DNA from: Clostridium sp. AN503
GTDB taxonomy: Bacteria; Bacillota; Clostridia; Lachnospirales; Lachnospiraceae
Length of the DNA stretch: 64,000 nucleotides
Assembly: GCF_040719375.1 (NCBI RefSeq)
Contig: NZ_JBFDTP010000002.1
Span: 2,790,001-2,854,000 of the forward strand
Direction of reading: 5' to 3'
In this document: in pieces, positions 43,708-53,215 of the stretch
How the letters are laid out: the number at the start of each line of letters is the position of its first letter
How positions within the stretch are numbered: the stretch's first letter is position 1
Notes under the pieces: generated by a model
The model's database searches: none
Told to the model about the DNA's origin: nothing
The model's input: the letters and a program-made list of their open reading frames with translations, nothing else
Position numbers and translations under genes: made by a program

Positions 43708-45186
43708 TTATTTAATTCCTTTTAACTCTTTATATGCTTCGTAGTCTTCCGTCATCAGGAAATATCCCTTCTTATCCTTGAGGTACTGGATCTGCGGGAT
43801 CGCAAGCAGGCCAATTACCACCAGCGCCACGCCTGCATAGCTTAAGAACTTCATCAGTGCGGTCATTACCGGCCATACCACTGCCCAGTCCCACATGCCC
43901 AAGTATCCGCCGTAAGCCGCCATGCCTACCCAGCCTGCGATGATCGCAGAACCGAATACCTGGCACAGGCCGGAGATGAACGGAAGGATCAGGGCTGCCT
44001 TGATACCGCCCTTTTCGTTGGCGAAAATAGCGATCGTTGCATTATCAAAGAATACCGGAACGAATCCACAGATAACCAGTACCGGGCTCTTTAAAACGAT
44101 CAGTGCGATGATCGCCAGGATCTGCCCGACAAAGCCTGCCAAGAATCCCAGCGGAACCGCATTGGCGGAACCAAATCCAAATACAACTGCGCAGTCCACG
44201 CCCGGAAGAGAACCGGGGAGCAGCTTATCCGCGATACCCTGGAAGGATGCGGTCAGCTCTGTAACGAAGGTCCTTACACCAAGCTGCAGGATCGCTAAGT
44301 ATACAGAGAAGTACAAACAGGTCTGGATCACATAGAACAGCATGCTCGCGCCTTCTTTTAAGAAGCCCTGCGATACCAGATAATCACGTCCCAGGATACA
44401 CAGGATCGCACCAAAGAACAGGACCATCAGGATGGAAGTACATACCATATTCTCGTTAAAGATAGACATAAAGCCCGGAAGCTCCAGATCATCGATCTTT
44501 TTGATCTCTTTGCCGTCTTTCTTTTTGCCAAAGAACTTCTCGGCGATCCAGGTGTTCAGCGCGATGGCGAACATCTGCTGATGGGCCAGGCAGAAGCCTG
44601 CGCCGTCAGTCAGCTCCTGGCACGGCTTGATGGTCAAGTTGGAACCAACCGCCCAGTATGCACCCAGGATCAGGGCCATCACTACCAGAAGGCCTGCATT
44701 GTTGTCGATCAGGAACGGACAGGCAAACAGGATCAGCCAGTATGCCGTTGCCGCCTGCTGCACCTGTACGTGACCGGTGGTGAACAATGCACGGAGCTTC
44801 GTGTATTTGCTGAAACGGACCAGCAGGATGTTTACGATGAACGCGATCAGCAGCAGGATCATCGCATTGCCAAACGCTTTTCCAAATACTTCTTCTACGC
44901 CTGCGGTAACCGCATTCTGACCGAAGTACGGGTCGATCACCATGGCGTCCATATTAAAACGGTCCTTTAAACCTACTAACACCGGACGGAAGTTGTTTAC
45001 CAGTCCGCTAGAGCCTACGCTTAAGATCAGGTAGCCCACGATCGCTTTGATCACACCTGCAAGCACGTCATACCACGGTTTCTTTAACAGAATGTAACCG
45101 ATCATAACGATCAGACCGATCATAAATGCCGGCTGCTGCAATACGTTTACTGCAAAATATGACCAAATATTCATTAAAAAATTCAT
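43708..45186 (-). CDS. ulaA: Ascorbate PTS IIC permease (UlaA family)
   Basis: Polytopic membrane permease of 492 residues with about ten helices. UlaA/SgaT landmarks are visible: FRPVLVGLKDRFNMDAMVIDPYFGQNA, GFCLAHQQMFAIALNTW, LLPGSLPGVDCAVVFGFGSANAVPLGFLAG and FDNATIAIFANEKGG. It imports L-ascorbate with phosphorylation at C6, together with ulaB and ulaC in the same operon. Confidence 0.95.
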   Translation of the reverse strand: MNFLMNIWSYFAVNVLQQPAFMIGLIVMIGYILLKKPWYDVLAGVIKAIVGYLILSVGSSGLVNNFRPVLVGLKDRFNMDAMVIDPYFGQNAVTAGVEEVFGKAFGNAMILLLIAFIVNILLVRFSKYTKLRALFTTGHVQVQQAATAYWLILFACPFLIDNNAGLLVVMALILGAYWAVGSNLTIKPCQELTDGAGFCLAHQQMFAIALNTWIAEKFFGKKKDGKEIKKIDDLELPGFMSIFNENMVCTSILMVLFFGAILCILGRDYLVSQGFLKEGASMLFYVIQTCLYFSVYLAILQLGVRTFVTELTASFQGIADKLLPGSLPGVDCAVVFGFGSANAVPLGFLAGFVGQILAIIALIVLKSPVLVICGFVPVFFDNATIAIFANEKGGIKAALILPFISGLCQVFGSAIIAGWVGMAAYGGYLGMWDWAVVWPVMTALMKFLSYAGVALVVIGLLAIPQIQYLKDKKGYFLMTEDYEAYKELKGIK

Positions 45187-45239
45187 ATTATTACCCCCAT
45201 TTTACTCTTTTTCCATTTTCCCGTCAATTTGTATCCGGA

Positions 45240-45698
45240 TTAATTATCCAGATATTTTTCCTGAATCCGCAGCAGGTCTTCCGGGCCTTTTGCCTCTAAA
45301 AGCTCCTTTACCACATCTTCGTTCATCAGCACCGCTGACAGCTTCGTCATATTCTCCAGATGCTGGTCGGAGTTGCAGGAAGCCAGCGTAAAGAACAATC
45401 TCGCATCCTTTTCCGGATCGCCCTCTTCAAAGCTGACCGGTTTCTCCAACTTCATAAACCCGATCGTCGTCTTGTGCACTCCCCTTGCACCTTCCTGACA
45501 ATGCGGCATCGCCACGTCCGGCATGATCACTATGTAGGGACCGTACTTTTCCACACAGGAAATGATCTGGTCCTTATAATCTGCTTCCACAGTCCCATCC
45601 GCCTCCAGAGACTCACAGCTCATGCGGATGGCTTCCCGCCAGTCGGGCGCCTCCTCGGCAAATTTATAATGCTTTGATTCCACGAATTCTCTTAACAT
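45240..45698 (-). CDS. ulaC: Ascorbate PTS IIA component
   Basis: PTS EIIA-2 domain protein of 152 residues. The phospho-His is in VAMPHCQEGARGVHK. A second conserved His is in SDQHLENMTKLS, and the C-terminal helix ends LLRIQEKYLDN. It lies between ulaG and ulaA and supplies phosphate from HPr to UlaB. Confidence 0.94.
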   Translation of the reverse strand: MLREFVESKHYKFAEEAPDWREAIRMSCESLEADGTVEADYKDQIISCVEKYGPYIVIMPDVAMPHCQEGARGVHKTTIGFMKLEKPVSFEEGDPEKDARLFFTLASCNSDQHLENMTKLSAVLMNEDVVKELLEAKGPEDLLRIQEKYLDN

Positions 45699-45753
45699 TT
45701 ATATTATCCCCTTTGATTTAAATTTATTGTATCTGCCTGTTCCCGCAAGGCTC

Positions 45754-46858
45754 TTACAGGCAGGAGCGGAACGGGATGTTCTGCGGCGCTTCAAAGCAGT
45801 CCTCAAAACCTCTTCTGTGGTGATAAGCTCTCTTGTCCTTGTCGGTCGGATATACATATTTGCCGCCAACCTCCCAGAAGAACGGATGAAACTTGTAATC
45901 CAGACGGTCTTTCTTCATATCATAGAGCACGCGGATCTCATTTACATCTGCCATAAAGTTGGTCCATACGTCATAGTGGATCGGGATCACAACCTTGCAG
46001 CGCAGCGCTTCTGCCATGCGCAGGATATCGCAGGAGGTCATCTTGTCGGCCATGCCCACCGGATTCTCTCCGTAAGAACCGAACGCCACATCCACATCAT
46101 AATCTTTGCCGTGTTTTGCAAAATAGATGGAGTAATGGGAATCACCGCTGTGGTAAATATTGCCGCCCGGGGTCTTGATCAAATAGTTTACAGCCTTGTC
46201 GTCCATATCTGTCGGGCAGACACCGGTCAGCTCCTCACGGTCGGCTCCGGTGGAATCTGTCGTTACCAGGCAGGTCCTGTCAAAGGAATCCAGGGCTACG
46301 ATCTCTACGTCTTTGATCTTGATGGTATCGCCAGGGCGCACGGTAATGCAGCGGTCCTCCGGAACTCCCCATTTCACCCAGGTCTCCACGGATTTCTTCG
46401 GGCCAATAAACGGAACCGGGATCTCCCTGCCGTTCTCATCAACCGTCATCATACCGCTCTGCAAAACATGTGCTGCATACTCGGCGCTCATATGGTCCTG
46501 ATGGTAATGGGTTGCCAGCACTGCGTCTACCTGCTTGATCGCAAAGGGATCGATCACAAACGGAACCGCTCTTAAGTTGGGTCTGCATTGCCCTGGCACC
46601 GCACATGTTCGCCATCTGGTGTCCCACCGCCATCTTGCCGTTGCCATGGGTGCGTTTTCCGTTCCCGCACCACAGATCGATGGTCAGGTTGCAGCCGCCC
46701 GGGGTCTTGAACCACATCCCGGTGCATCCCAGCCACCACATAGCCACAGTCCCCGGCTTTACTTCCTCATTCTCGATCTCCTCATTCAGCCAGGTCCCCC
46801 ACTCCGGGAAGGTGCTCATGATCCAGGACTCGCGGGTCATCTCACTTACTTTGCTCAT
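45754..46858 (-). pseudogene. ulaG: L-ascorbate-6-phosphate lactonase UlaG, one-base frameshift
   Basis: Metallo-beta-lactamase-fold lactonase opening L-ascorbate-6-phosphate to 3-keto-L-gulonate-6-phosphate. The start is ATG 46858, after AAGGAGGATATTAGA. The N-terminal frame runs from SKVSEMTRESW to MCGARAMQ; the metal-binding core (ATHYHQDHMSAEYA, SGDSHYSIYF, IPIHYDVW) continues in another frame from PNLRAVPFVIDPF. One extra base at about 46582 separates the frames; without it the product is about 367 residues, normal for UlaG. It is first in the ula operon, so loss would block the pathway; an assembly error is plausible. Confidence 0.88.
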
Positions 46859-46914
46859 TCTAATATCCTCCTTATATGATTGATTATATGTTCTTTTTTG
46901 TTTCTTATGGATAA

Positions 46915-46943
46915 ATATTATCACTTTTATGAGCGTTTTTCAA
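46915..46943 (-). promoter_or_regulatory. Probable promoter of the ula operon
   Basis: On the minus strand, TTGAAA (46943-46938), 17 bases, TAATAT (46920-46915), about 60 bases before the ulaG ATG. The AT-rich stretch upstream (46945-47030) contains short inverted and repeated TATGA/GATTC elements that could be regulator sites. Confidence 0.5.
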
Positions 46944-47110
46944 GGGCATTATATGAACGATTCGTATTTATATGATTCTTTTGAATGTTTCGTCTAATTG
47001 TATAAATCCTGCAGGGTAATTTTGTGCATTTTATAGAATTAAGAAAGAAATGATCAGAATGGGAGAAGGGACGGCAAAATCCCGCCTCCCATCCGGGATG
47101 ATTCAGAATG

Positions 47111-47740
47111 TCACTGGTTATTTAAAAAATATTGCAGTTTGTCAACAAATCTGCCGATATGTATGCCGTCAACAAATGAGTGATGGGCTTGTACGGAGAC
47201 CGGCATTAGGATTCTGCCGTCTTTTTCGTAATATTTCCCCCAGTCGAACAGAGGGGTTGCATTGTCTTTTTTTCCCGAATTCGTATGTGAGATATGAGTG
47301 TACGTAACCCATGGCATAGGAGAACATTGAAAAACGTCATTTCCCAAGGGGCCAGTAAAATATTCCTGCTGCTCCCTCGCCGTTTTCAACGCCAGCTCAC
47401 AGTACGTTTTTAAATCTTCTGCCATGGGGACATTGACCACCTTGAACAGTTCTGTTTCCTGGTTCATGTAAGTGAACGCGGTATCGATCCTGTCAAACAG
47501 CACCACCTTGCCATCCACAAACCGGTATCGGAGCGCTTCGATCTCATTTGCACATTTGCAGACCGCGTATACCATTGCCATTGTGAAAGAAAGCCCCTGT
47601 TCTTTGATCACCTGTTTATATTTTGTGATGTCGGCTTCAAAGGTCACACAAAATGCCGGTTCAACACTGTTTCGGAATATCATACAGTGCATCGCCCGGT
47701 CCCAGCCTGTTTCATCAATTACCGTGTAACGATTCGGCAT
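47111..47740 (-). CDS. Chloramphenicol acetyltransferase-like protein (CatA family)
   Basis: Trimeric CoA-dependent acetyltransferase of 209 residues. The catalytic motif near the C-terminus is QAHHSFVDGIHIG, with the catalytic His and the structural Asp. Family features LSFTMAMVYAVCKCANE and FTYMNQETELFKVVNVP are present. Length is that of classical CatA. Several Clostridial CATs of this type are chromosomal and of uncertain activity, so resistance should be treated as possible. It is flanked by an Rpn-type gene and the ula operon, with unclear promoters. Confidence 0.88.
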   Translation of the reverse strand: MPNRYTVIDETGWDRAMHCMIFRNSVEPAFCVTFEADITKYKQVIKEQGLSFTMAMVYAVCKCANEIEALRYRFVDGKVVLFDRIDTAFTYMNQETELFKVVNVPMAEDLKTYCELALKTAREQQEYFTGPLGNDVFQCSPMPWVTYTHISHTNSGKKDNATPLFDWGKYYEKDGRILMPVSVQAHHSFVDGIHIGRFVDKLQYFLNNQ

Positions 47741-47852
47741 ATTTTTTATCCTCCTTAATACAGCTATTGGTTATCGTCATATAATACAGCGGCGGCAGCC
47801 CGAAGACTGCGCCGCCGCTCTCTGTAGTTACGGTTCTGTTGATGTCTCTTTG

Positions 47853-49022
47853 TTACTTCTTCTGACAGGCTAACTGCTGCCTGAGCCTGTCAGCTTCAGC
47901 TTTCTGCCTGTCTGCCTCAGCCTTCAACTTATCCGCCTCAGCTTTCTGCTTATCCATTTCTGCTTTCTGTTTATCCATTTCTGCTTTCTGTTTATCCATT
48001 TCTGCTTTCTGTTTATCCATTTCTGCTTTCTGCCAATCCAATTCCGCTCTTTGCTTATCCGTTGCCGCCTTCAGCGTCTCCAGCTCTGCCTTTTGCCGGT
48101 CAATCTGCGCCTGCATCTCATCGATCATATACAGCACCGTGTTATGATCCAATTCCTCTAATTCCTTAGAATACATGCTCATCACCTTCTCTGTGTTCCG
48201 GCAAAGGTCGCAAATCTGCTGATACAGCTCCGCAAACTCCGGGAATCTGGTGATCAGTTCCTCAATCCGCTCCGGCGCATCAAAACATAAAAATGCGAGC
48301 CATGCCTCCAATTCAGTTTCTATACTCTTATTTTGCATGGCTTTTTTATAAATGTCAAGCGGCAGCAGGATATATTCCTGCAAAAAATTCATCTCCAGCC
48401 CGCTGTCCGACTGCTGCTTGAACTTATGCATCCAAATATCAGAAAACTCATGGAATTCCTGCGGGGAATTCTCGAAAAACACGATGGTATAGACATTCTT
48501 TACGTCCCTGTAAGAAAAATGCTTCCCCCGCTTTCCCCTGACACGTTTGTACTGCCGCAGCAGATGATCCGCTGAGTAGCAGGCACACCGTTCTCCTGGA
48601 AACGCATAGCCGATCTTCTGCACTTCAATGTTCCCAATACTGCCATCCTCCATCTGCACGATAATGTCCGTATACAGAAGCGACGTCTCCGCCCCCAGCC
48701 GCACAGAATCATTGGGCAGCACCGTTTTAATCGATACCCGCCGGCCCAAAAGCAGATAAAGCAGCCGCTCCAGCCGTTCCGGTGTAGTCTCCGGGTTAAA
48801 TATCTCCTTAAATACGCCGTCATACAAGACCTTCATCCCTCTGGCGCCGGAGCAGCACCCTAAAAATTCTTCCTGGGTCTCCAGCGGCCACCGGTAAAAT
48901 GTGTCGCCCAGTCCTGGATCCGCGGCGATCACCGCCAGGATCTCCTTTCTTGTGCGCAGGGACGGGAAATGCTTTCTCAGCCCGCTCAAACTGTCCTTCT
49001 TCACCATAGTAGTCATAGGCAA
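47853..49022 (-). CDS. Rpn-family (PD-(D/E)XK) nuclease/transposase-like protein with coiled-coil tail
   Basis: Protein of 389 residues. The N-terminal PDDEXK-2 nuclease domain (about 25-290) has LLYTDIIVQMEDGSIGNIEVQ, with catalytic D and ExQ residues, and is typical of Rpn/ISNCY-like proteins. The C-terminal 80 residues are a charged coiled coil of repeated AEMDKQK heptads, encoded by a 21-base tandem repeat. Such proteins promote recombination or act in defence; their phage-related roles are still being worked out. It starts after a good AGGAGG site at ATG 49022 and is not flanked by insertion-sequence ends. Confidence 0.85.
   Translation of the reverse strand: MPMTTMVKKDSLSGLRKHFPSLRTRKEILAVIAADPGLGDTFYRWPLETQEEFLGCCSGARGMKVLYDGVFKEIFNPETTPERLERLLYLLLGRRVSIKTVLPNDSVRLGAETSLLYTDIIVQMEDGSIGNIEVQKIGYAFPGERCACYSADHLLRQYKRVRGKRGKHFSYRDVKNVYTIVFFENSPQEFHEFSDIWMHKFKQQSDSGLEMNFLQEYILLPLDIYKKAMQNKSIETELEAWLAFLCFDAPERIEELITRFPEFAELYQQICDLCRNTEKVMSMYSKELEELDHNTVLYMIDEMQAQIDRQKAELETLKAATDKQRAELDWQKAEMDKQKAEMDKQKAEMDKQKAEMDKQKAEADKLKAEADRQKAEADRLRQQLACQKK
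47941..48050. repeat. 21-base tandem repeat encoding coiled-coil heptads
   Basis: Units of 21 bases; three identical copies occupy 47959-47979, 47980-48000 and 48001-48021, with diverged copies on either side. The unit length is a multiple of three, so copy-number changes keep the reading frame and only lengthen or shorten the coiled coil by seven residues. Confidence 0.85.
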
Positions 49023-49273
49023 ATCCTCCTAAATAAAATAAGATATACAAAATGTAACGTTCATTGTCGGAGTTGTTCCCGTCAGCAGGATGAATCCTTC
49101 CGCCACCCGGAAAACCGAAATGAAGATGCCTCTCGGCAAAGACGCATCAACGGGAGTGGTTACCCTGGATACGCTTGGATTCCAGATGTATAGATTTACA
49201 TCTGAAAAAGATATGGATATCTTAACACGGCAGGTTAAGGCTGTCAATCAAAAAAGCTGGGATTCCGCATGCT
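49023..49273. other. Gap between Rpn gene and MATE gene with a doubtful short ORF
   Basis: This 250-base gap holds a plus-strand reading frame (49090-49338) whose beginning, ATRKTEMKMPLG then GFQMYRFTSEKDMDILTRQV, looks protein-like. It has only a weak ribosome site and runs into the convergent MATE gene. It may be the remnant of a lost gene. No hairpin terminator was seen. Confidence 0.35.
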
Positions 49274-50659
49274 TTACCAATGGCGGCAAAAGAACCCTCC
49301 CCTCTGTTGCCCCACATACCGGTAATACGGAATCATAACCACTGGCAGCGTTACGGCCCATGCAAGAATCGTGGCTATGTAGTAAGCGTACTCCCCTATA
49401 AACGGCGGCAGGACGGTCACCGCAAAGATCCGGGCGGTCAGCTGCAAAAAGCCGGCATACATCGGATACCGGGGATGGCCCAGGGTCTGGATCGCGATCC
49501 TGTAGAGATACATCGGCGCCATGATGAACATTCCCAGGGTGATCACTCTCACATCGGTCACGGCCACGTGAAGGGTGCGGACATACAGCGGATCATCCTG
49601 CGAGAGAAAGATGCTGACCAGATGGGACGCCAGGGGCTGCACAGCCAGGTTCAGAAACAGGGACAGGCCCAGAGCCAACAGCACAATCTGATGCTGGCCT
49701 TTTTTGACCCGGTCCAGCTTTTCCGCGCCCAGATTCTGTCCGATAAATATGGAAAGCCCTGTCTGGACAGCCATGATGATCGATTCCAGCACAGTGAATA
49801 TCTTTGTGGCGGAGGATATCCCCGCCGTAAAAAACGGGCCTATGGCATTTACATTTCTGGAAACGAAACTGCCGCCGATGGAGATCACCGCGCTGTTTAC
49901 GAACAGCGGGACCCAGAGGCTTACCACCTGTTTCATAAGCCCCTTATCCGGCTTCCAGTAAGAGAACTTCAGCGTGAACATCCCGCTCTTTATAAAGGGG
50001 ATCAGGGTGATCATCATAGCCGCGGACTGGGCAATGACCGTGGCGAGCGCACCGCCTTTGACGCCCCAACCAAATCCCACGATAAACAAAAGATCCAGTA
50101 CCACATTGATGGCAGTGGAAGCCGAGACCGCGCAGAACGTGATCCTGCTGTTGCCCTCCGCCCGCAAAAGCGCCGCGGCCACGTTGTAGATCAGCACCAG
50201 CGGGATCCCCCACATGAGGATGGAGAAATAGTCCCTGGTCAGCTGCACAATATTGCTCTGCACTTTAAACAGGACAAAGATGCCGGTCAGATTGCTCTCC
50301 ACCAAAACCGTCAGAAACGCCGAAAGCCCAAGGGTGACCATGCAGGCGTTGCCGGCGATCCGCTTTTGCTTTTCCCGGTCATTTTCGCCCACACTGTAGG
50401 AGGCCAGAATGCACAGGGCATTGGACAGATCCCTGGCAACCGCGTTTAAAAGCCAGGTGATCCAGGAGCAGCTGTTGACCGCAGCCAGGGCCTGGATACC
50501 GATATATTTCCCTACAATGACCGCGTCGGTGATGTAGTACAGCTGCTGAAAGATATTGCCGAACACCAGCGGGACGGAAAACAGCATCACCAGCCGGGCC
50601 GGGCTTCCCTCCAGCATATTTATATTTTTCTCTCTGAACCGTTTTTTCACGCCCATCAT
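49274..50659 (-). CDS. MATE-family efflux transporter
   Basis: Membrane transporter of 461 residues with about twelve helices in two pseudo-symmetric halves. Family marks include LEGSPARLVMLFSVPLVFGN at the N-terminus, QLYYITDAVIVGKYIG, and IGQNLGAEKLDRVKKG in the second half. It exports cationic compounds against Na+ or H+. The ATG follows GGAGGAGATC. It is monocistronic or co-transcribed with the cupin genes upstream; the spacing of 107 bases leaves this open. Confidence 0.9.
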   Translation of the reverse strand: MMGVKKRFREKNINMLEGSPARLVMLFSVPLVFGNIFQQLYYITDAVIVGKYIGIQALAAVNSCSWITWLLNAVARDLSNALCILASYSVGENDREKQKRIAGNACMVTLGLSAFLTVLVESNLTGIFVLFKVQSNIVQLTRDYFSILMWGIPLVLIYNVAAALLRAEGNSRITFCAVSASTAINVVLDLLFIVGFGWGVKGGALATVIAQSAAMMITLIPFIKSGMFTLKFSYWKPDKGLMKQVVSLWVPLFVNSAVISIGGSFVSRNVNAIGPFFTAGISSATKIFTVLESIIMAVQTGLSIFIGQNLGAEKLDRVKKGQHQIVLLALGLSLFLNLAVQPLASHLVSIFLSQDDPLYVRTLHVAVTDVRVITLGMFIMAPMYLYRIAIQTLGHPRYPMYAGFLQLTARIFAVTVLPPFIGEYAYYIATILAWAVTLPVVMIPYYRYVGQQRGGFFCRHW

Positions 50660-50766
50660 GATCTCCTCCCTCTTTTTTAACGGATCGTTCCCAGACAGAA
50701 ACGGCGGTTTCCAGACGCGAGGCCTGCACCTCCGTGAAACCGCCGTTTGCCTGTTTTATACTGCTG

Positions 50767-51540
50767 TTACATCTTTGCCATGGCCTGCTCGTCCGTATAA
50801 TGCTCGAACCAGATGTAGTAAACCTCCCTGCCCGGATCCGCCACCAGATCGTGGTCGGCTCCGGCCGGGATAAAGCTCCAGTCGCCCGCCTGGTGGGCCA
50901 CCGTCTCCATGCTGTTCTCCGCTTTATAGCCCACACTCATATGGAAATCCGAATCGCCCAGACAGTAATTCCACTGATGTACCTTCGGATGCCCCTTCTC
51001 CACGGTGCCTTCCCCGATGGCTCTGGTGGTGCCGAGGATCACCCTGCCATGCCACTTGGGGCAGAGGATCATCCTGGCCTCCGTGTTGGGTCCCTTGCAG
51101 TCCTGGATATACTGGACGCACTCGCTGTGAAGGCGGAAGTAGGGAAGCCGGATATGCCATCTGTCAAAGGCAGCCTTGTCCCACTCATTCATCTCGATCA
51201 CATTGTACACAAACTCCATATCCTCCACCGCATGGATCTCATAGGCTTCCTTATCCATAAAGGGAACGTAAAACGCCACCTCCGTGATCTGATGTACCCC
51301 ATCGCAGTCGGTCAGCTCTCCTTCGCCTTTTCCGAAGAAAATGATCACGGACTTGTCGGCGTAAAGCTCGGGAGCGATGCTGCTTCCCGCTTTCAGAAAG
51401 CATTTATAGCTCTTGATCCCACCTGTATACACGCCCGGCAGCAGCTCTACCCTAGCAAAACCGTTGTCGTCAAACTGCGCCCGGGCAGCAATGTCCCCGG
51501 CCTTTTCCACATAAAAATTCTTGTCATACGCTCGTTCCAT
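50767..51540 (-). CDS. Double-cupin protein, tandem paralogue 1
   Basis: Cytoplasmic bicupin of 257 residues. The first cupin (about 20-130) has YKCFLKAGSSIAPELYADK and EIHAVEDMEFVYNV; the second (about 150-250) has HQWNYCLGDSDFHMSVG and WSFIPAGADHDLVADPGREV. Metal-ligand His residues are in the second cupin. It is the last of three neighbouring paralogues that follow a CUT1 sugar ABC transporter, so it probably isomerises or binds the imported sugar derivative. The sequence resembles KduI/IolB-type isomerases only in fold; no precise name is justified. Confidence 0.8.
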   Translation of the reverse strand: MERAYDKNFYVEKAGDIAARAQFDDNGFARVELLPGVYTGGIKSYKCFLKAGSSIAPELYADKSVIIFFGKGEGELTDCDGVHQITEVAFYVPFMDKEAYEIHAVEDMEFVYNVIEMNEWDKAAFDRWHIRLPYFRLHSECVQYIQDCKGPNTEARMILCPKWHGRVILGTTRAIGEGTVEKGHPKVHQWNYCLGDSDFHMSVGYKAENSMETVAHQAGDWSFIPAGADHDLVADPGREVYYIWFEHYTDEQAMAKM

Positions 51541-51585
51541 CTGAGTGCCTCCTCGTCTTTAATGATCTCATGATGCTTGCATGGC

Positions 51586-52395
51586 TTAATGTCTCACTTT
51601 GTCTTCCAGCCGGTCTCCTTTTGCGAGAGTCAGCATAAAATCCCGTTCCCTGGTGTAGTGCTCATACCACACATAGAATACTTCCTTCCCCGGGTCCGCT
51701 TTAAGGCTGTGATCCGGTCCCGCCGGGACGAAGCTGAAGTCCCCGCCTCTCTGTACGATCGGAGCCTGATGATCCACACTCAAGTGAAAGTCAGAATCTC
51801 CCACGCTGTAATTCCACTGCGCTACCGCCGGATGACCCTTCTCATCGGTGCCTTCCCCGACCGCACGCACGACCCCCATCAGGATCCTGCCCATCTGTCC
51901 CGGGCCGATGATCAGCCAGGAAGTGGTATTCGGGCCTTTGCAGTCCTGGTCATAAACCTGCCCGTCGGTGTATTTGAGGAAGAACGGCAGATGGATGTGG
52001 CTGTGGTCATACCTCTCCTTATCCCACTGGTTCATCTCCACCACGCTCAGGATAAATTCCATATCCTCCACCGCATGGATGGTAAAGGGATCCCGGTCAA
52101 AGTTAGGCAGATAAAAGGATAATTCCGTGATATTGTGAGCCTCTTTCGTATCCGTCACGTATCCGCGCCCGCTGCCGAACATGTACACTGCCGTCTGATC
52201 CTTATAAAGCCCGGGGCTGACCTCGCACCCTGCCTTCAGGAAGCATTTATAATTCCGGATCCCCCCGTCATAGCTCCCCGCCAGCACTTCTGTCATAAAG
52301 AAGCCATCCTCATCATAGCGCTCATCGATATCTTCATTCCTTACTATAAAATAACCGTCCATAAACACTCCTTTTACGCCCTTATTCCATTTCAC
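51586..52395 (-). CDS. Double-cupin protein, tandem paralogue 2
   Basis: Bicupin of 269 residues, closely related to the genes on either side. It shares NYKCFLKAGCEVSPGLYKDQ, FTIHAVEDMEFILSV, DCKGPNTTSW, RAVGEGTDEKGHPAVAQWNY and FSFVPAGPDHSLKADPGKEV. The likely start may be the MDGYFIVRNED methionine about 11 codons in. All three paralogues keep the same putative metal residues, so all may be active. Gene order follows the transporter. Confidence 0.8.
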   Translation of the reverse strand: MKWNKGVKGVFMDGYFIVRNEDIDERYDEDGFFMTEVLAGSYDGGIRNYKCFLKAGCEVSPGLYKDQTAVYMFGSGRGYVTDTKEAHNITELSFYLPNFDRDPFTIHAVEDMEFILSVVEMNQWDKERYDHSHIHLPFFLKYTDGQVYDQDCKGPNTTSWLIIGPGQMGRILMGVVRAVGEGTDEKGHPAVAQWNYSVGDSDFHLSVDHQAPIVQRGGDFSFVPAGPDHSLKADPGKEVFYVWYEHYTRERDFMLTLAKGDRLEDKVRH

Positions 52396-53139
52396 CCTTT
52401 GCGAGCTTCACGATATAGTCCCTGGAACCTCTTGTATACTGCTCATACCACACGTAGAACACTTCTTTGCCCGGCTCGCGATCAGGCTGTGGTCCGGTCC
52501 CGCCGGAATATAGCTCCAGTCGCCTGCCTTTGTATGGGTGGTCTCGCCGTCTACAGTCATATTAAAATCCGCGTTTCCAAGACAATAATTCCACTGGTGC
52601 ACCGCCGGATGGCCCTTCTCATCGGTCCCCTCTCCCACAGCCCGCACCACGCCCATGATCACGTGTCCCAGCTGCTTCGGGTTCAGCACATGCCAGGAGG
52701 TGGTGTTCGGCCCCTTGCAGTCCTGATCGTAACGGGGACATTTGCTCAACGGCCTGAAGTACGGCAGCCGGACATGGGAGCTTTTGTAATCTTCCCAGTC
52801 ATAGTCCTCCATGTCCACCACCGATCTGATAAATTCCATGTCCTCAAATGCGTGGATCCTGTATGGGTTCTTGTCAAAATGCGGAAAATAAAAGCTGACC
52901 TCCTCCTCAATGCTGTTTACGCCGTTCTGATCCGCCACATAGCCTTTTCCTTTTCCAAACATGTAGATCACTGCCTTATCCTTATAAAGCTCCGGCGTGA
53001 TCTCCGCGCCTGCCTTCAAAAAGCCCTTATAGTTTTTGACGGTATCGTTGGTGCCGGCTAAAAGCTCCGTCAGCGCAAATCCGTTTTCATCATAATCCTG
53101 TTCCATCTCGTCAGCCCTTGCAATGTAATACTTACTCAT
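52382..53139 (-). CDS. Double-cupin protein, tandem paralogue 3, with C-terminal frameshift
   Basis: Third bicupin, nearest the transporter genes. The first 200 residues match the paralogues (NYKGFLKAGAEITPELYKDK, YRIHAFEDMEFIRSV, HQWNYCLGNADFNM). After GPDHSLIA the frame goes off and, as it stands, ends at 52408. Adding one base in the run near 52471-52477 restores the paralogue ending PGKEVFYVWYEQYTRG and a stop at 52382 (about 252 residues). A missing base in the assembly is likely. Confidence 0.78.
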
Positions 53140-53215
53140 GTTATCTTACCCTTTCCTGTAACGGTCCGGTATCTTTCCGGGCGCCTGCTCTTATGCCTGT
53201 CTGCTGTATTCAGGA

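Noticed and set aside
47941..48050. CRISPR-like array
   Set aside because: Repeats are contiguous without spacers and code for heptads of a coiled coil.
49280..50449. Plus-strand reading frame of 389 codons
   Set aside because: Antisense to the MATE transporter, very rich in Arg/His/Gln; no family features.
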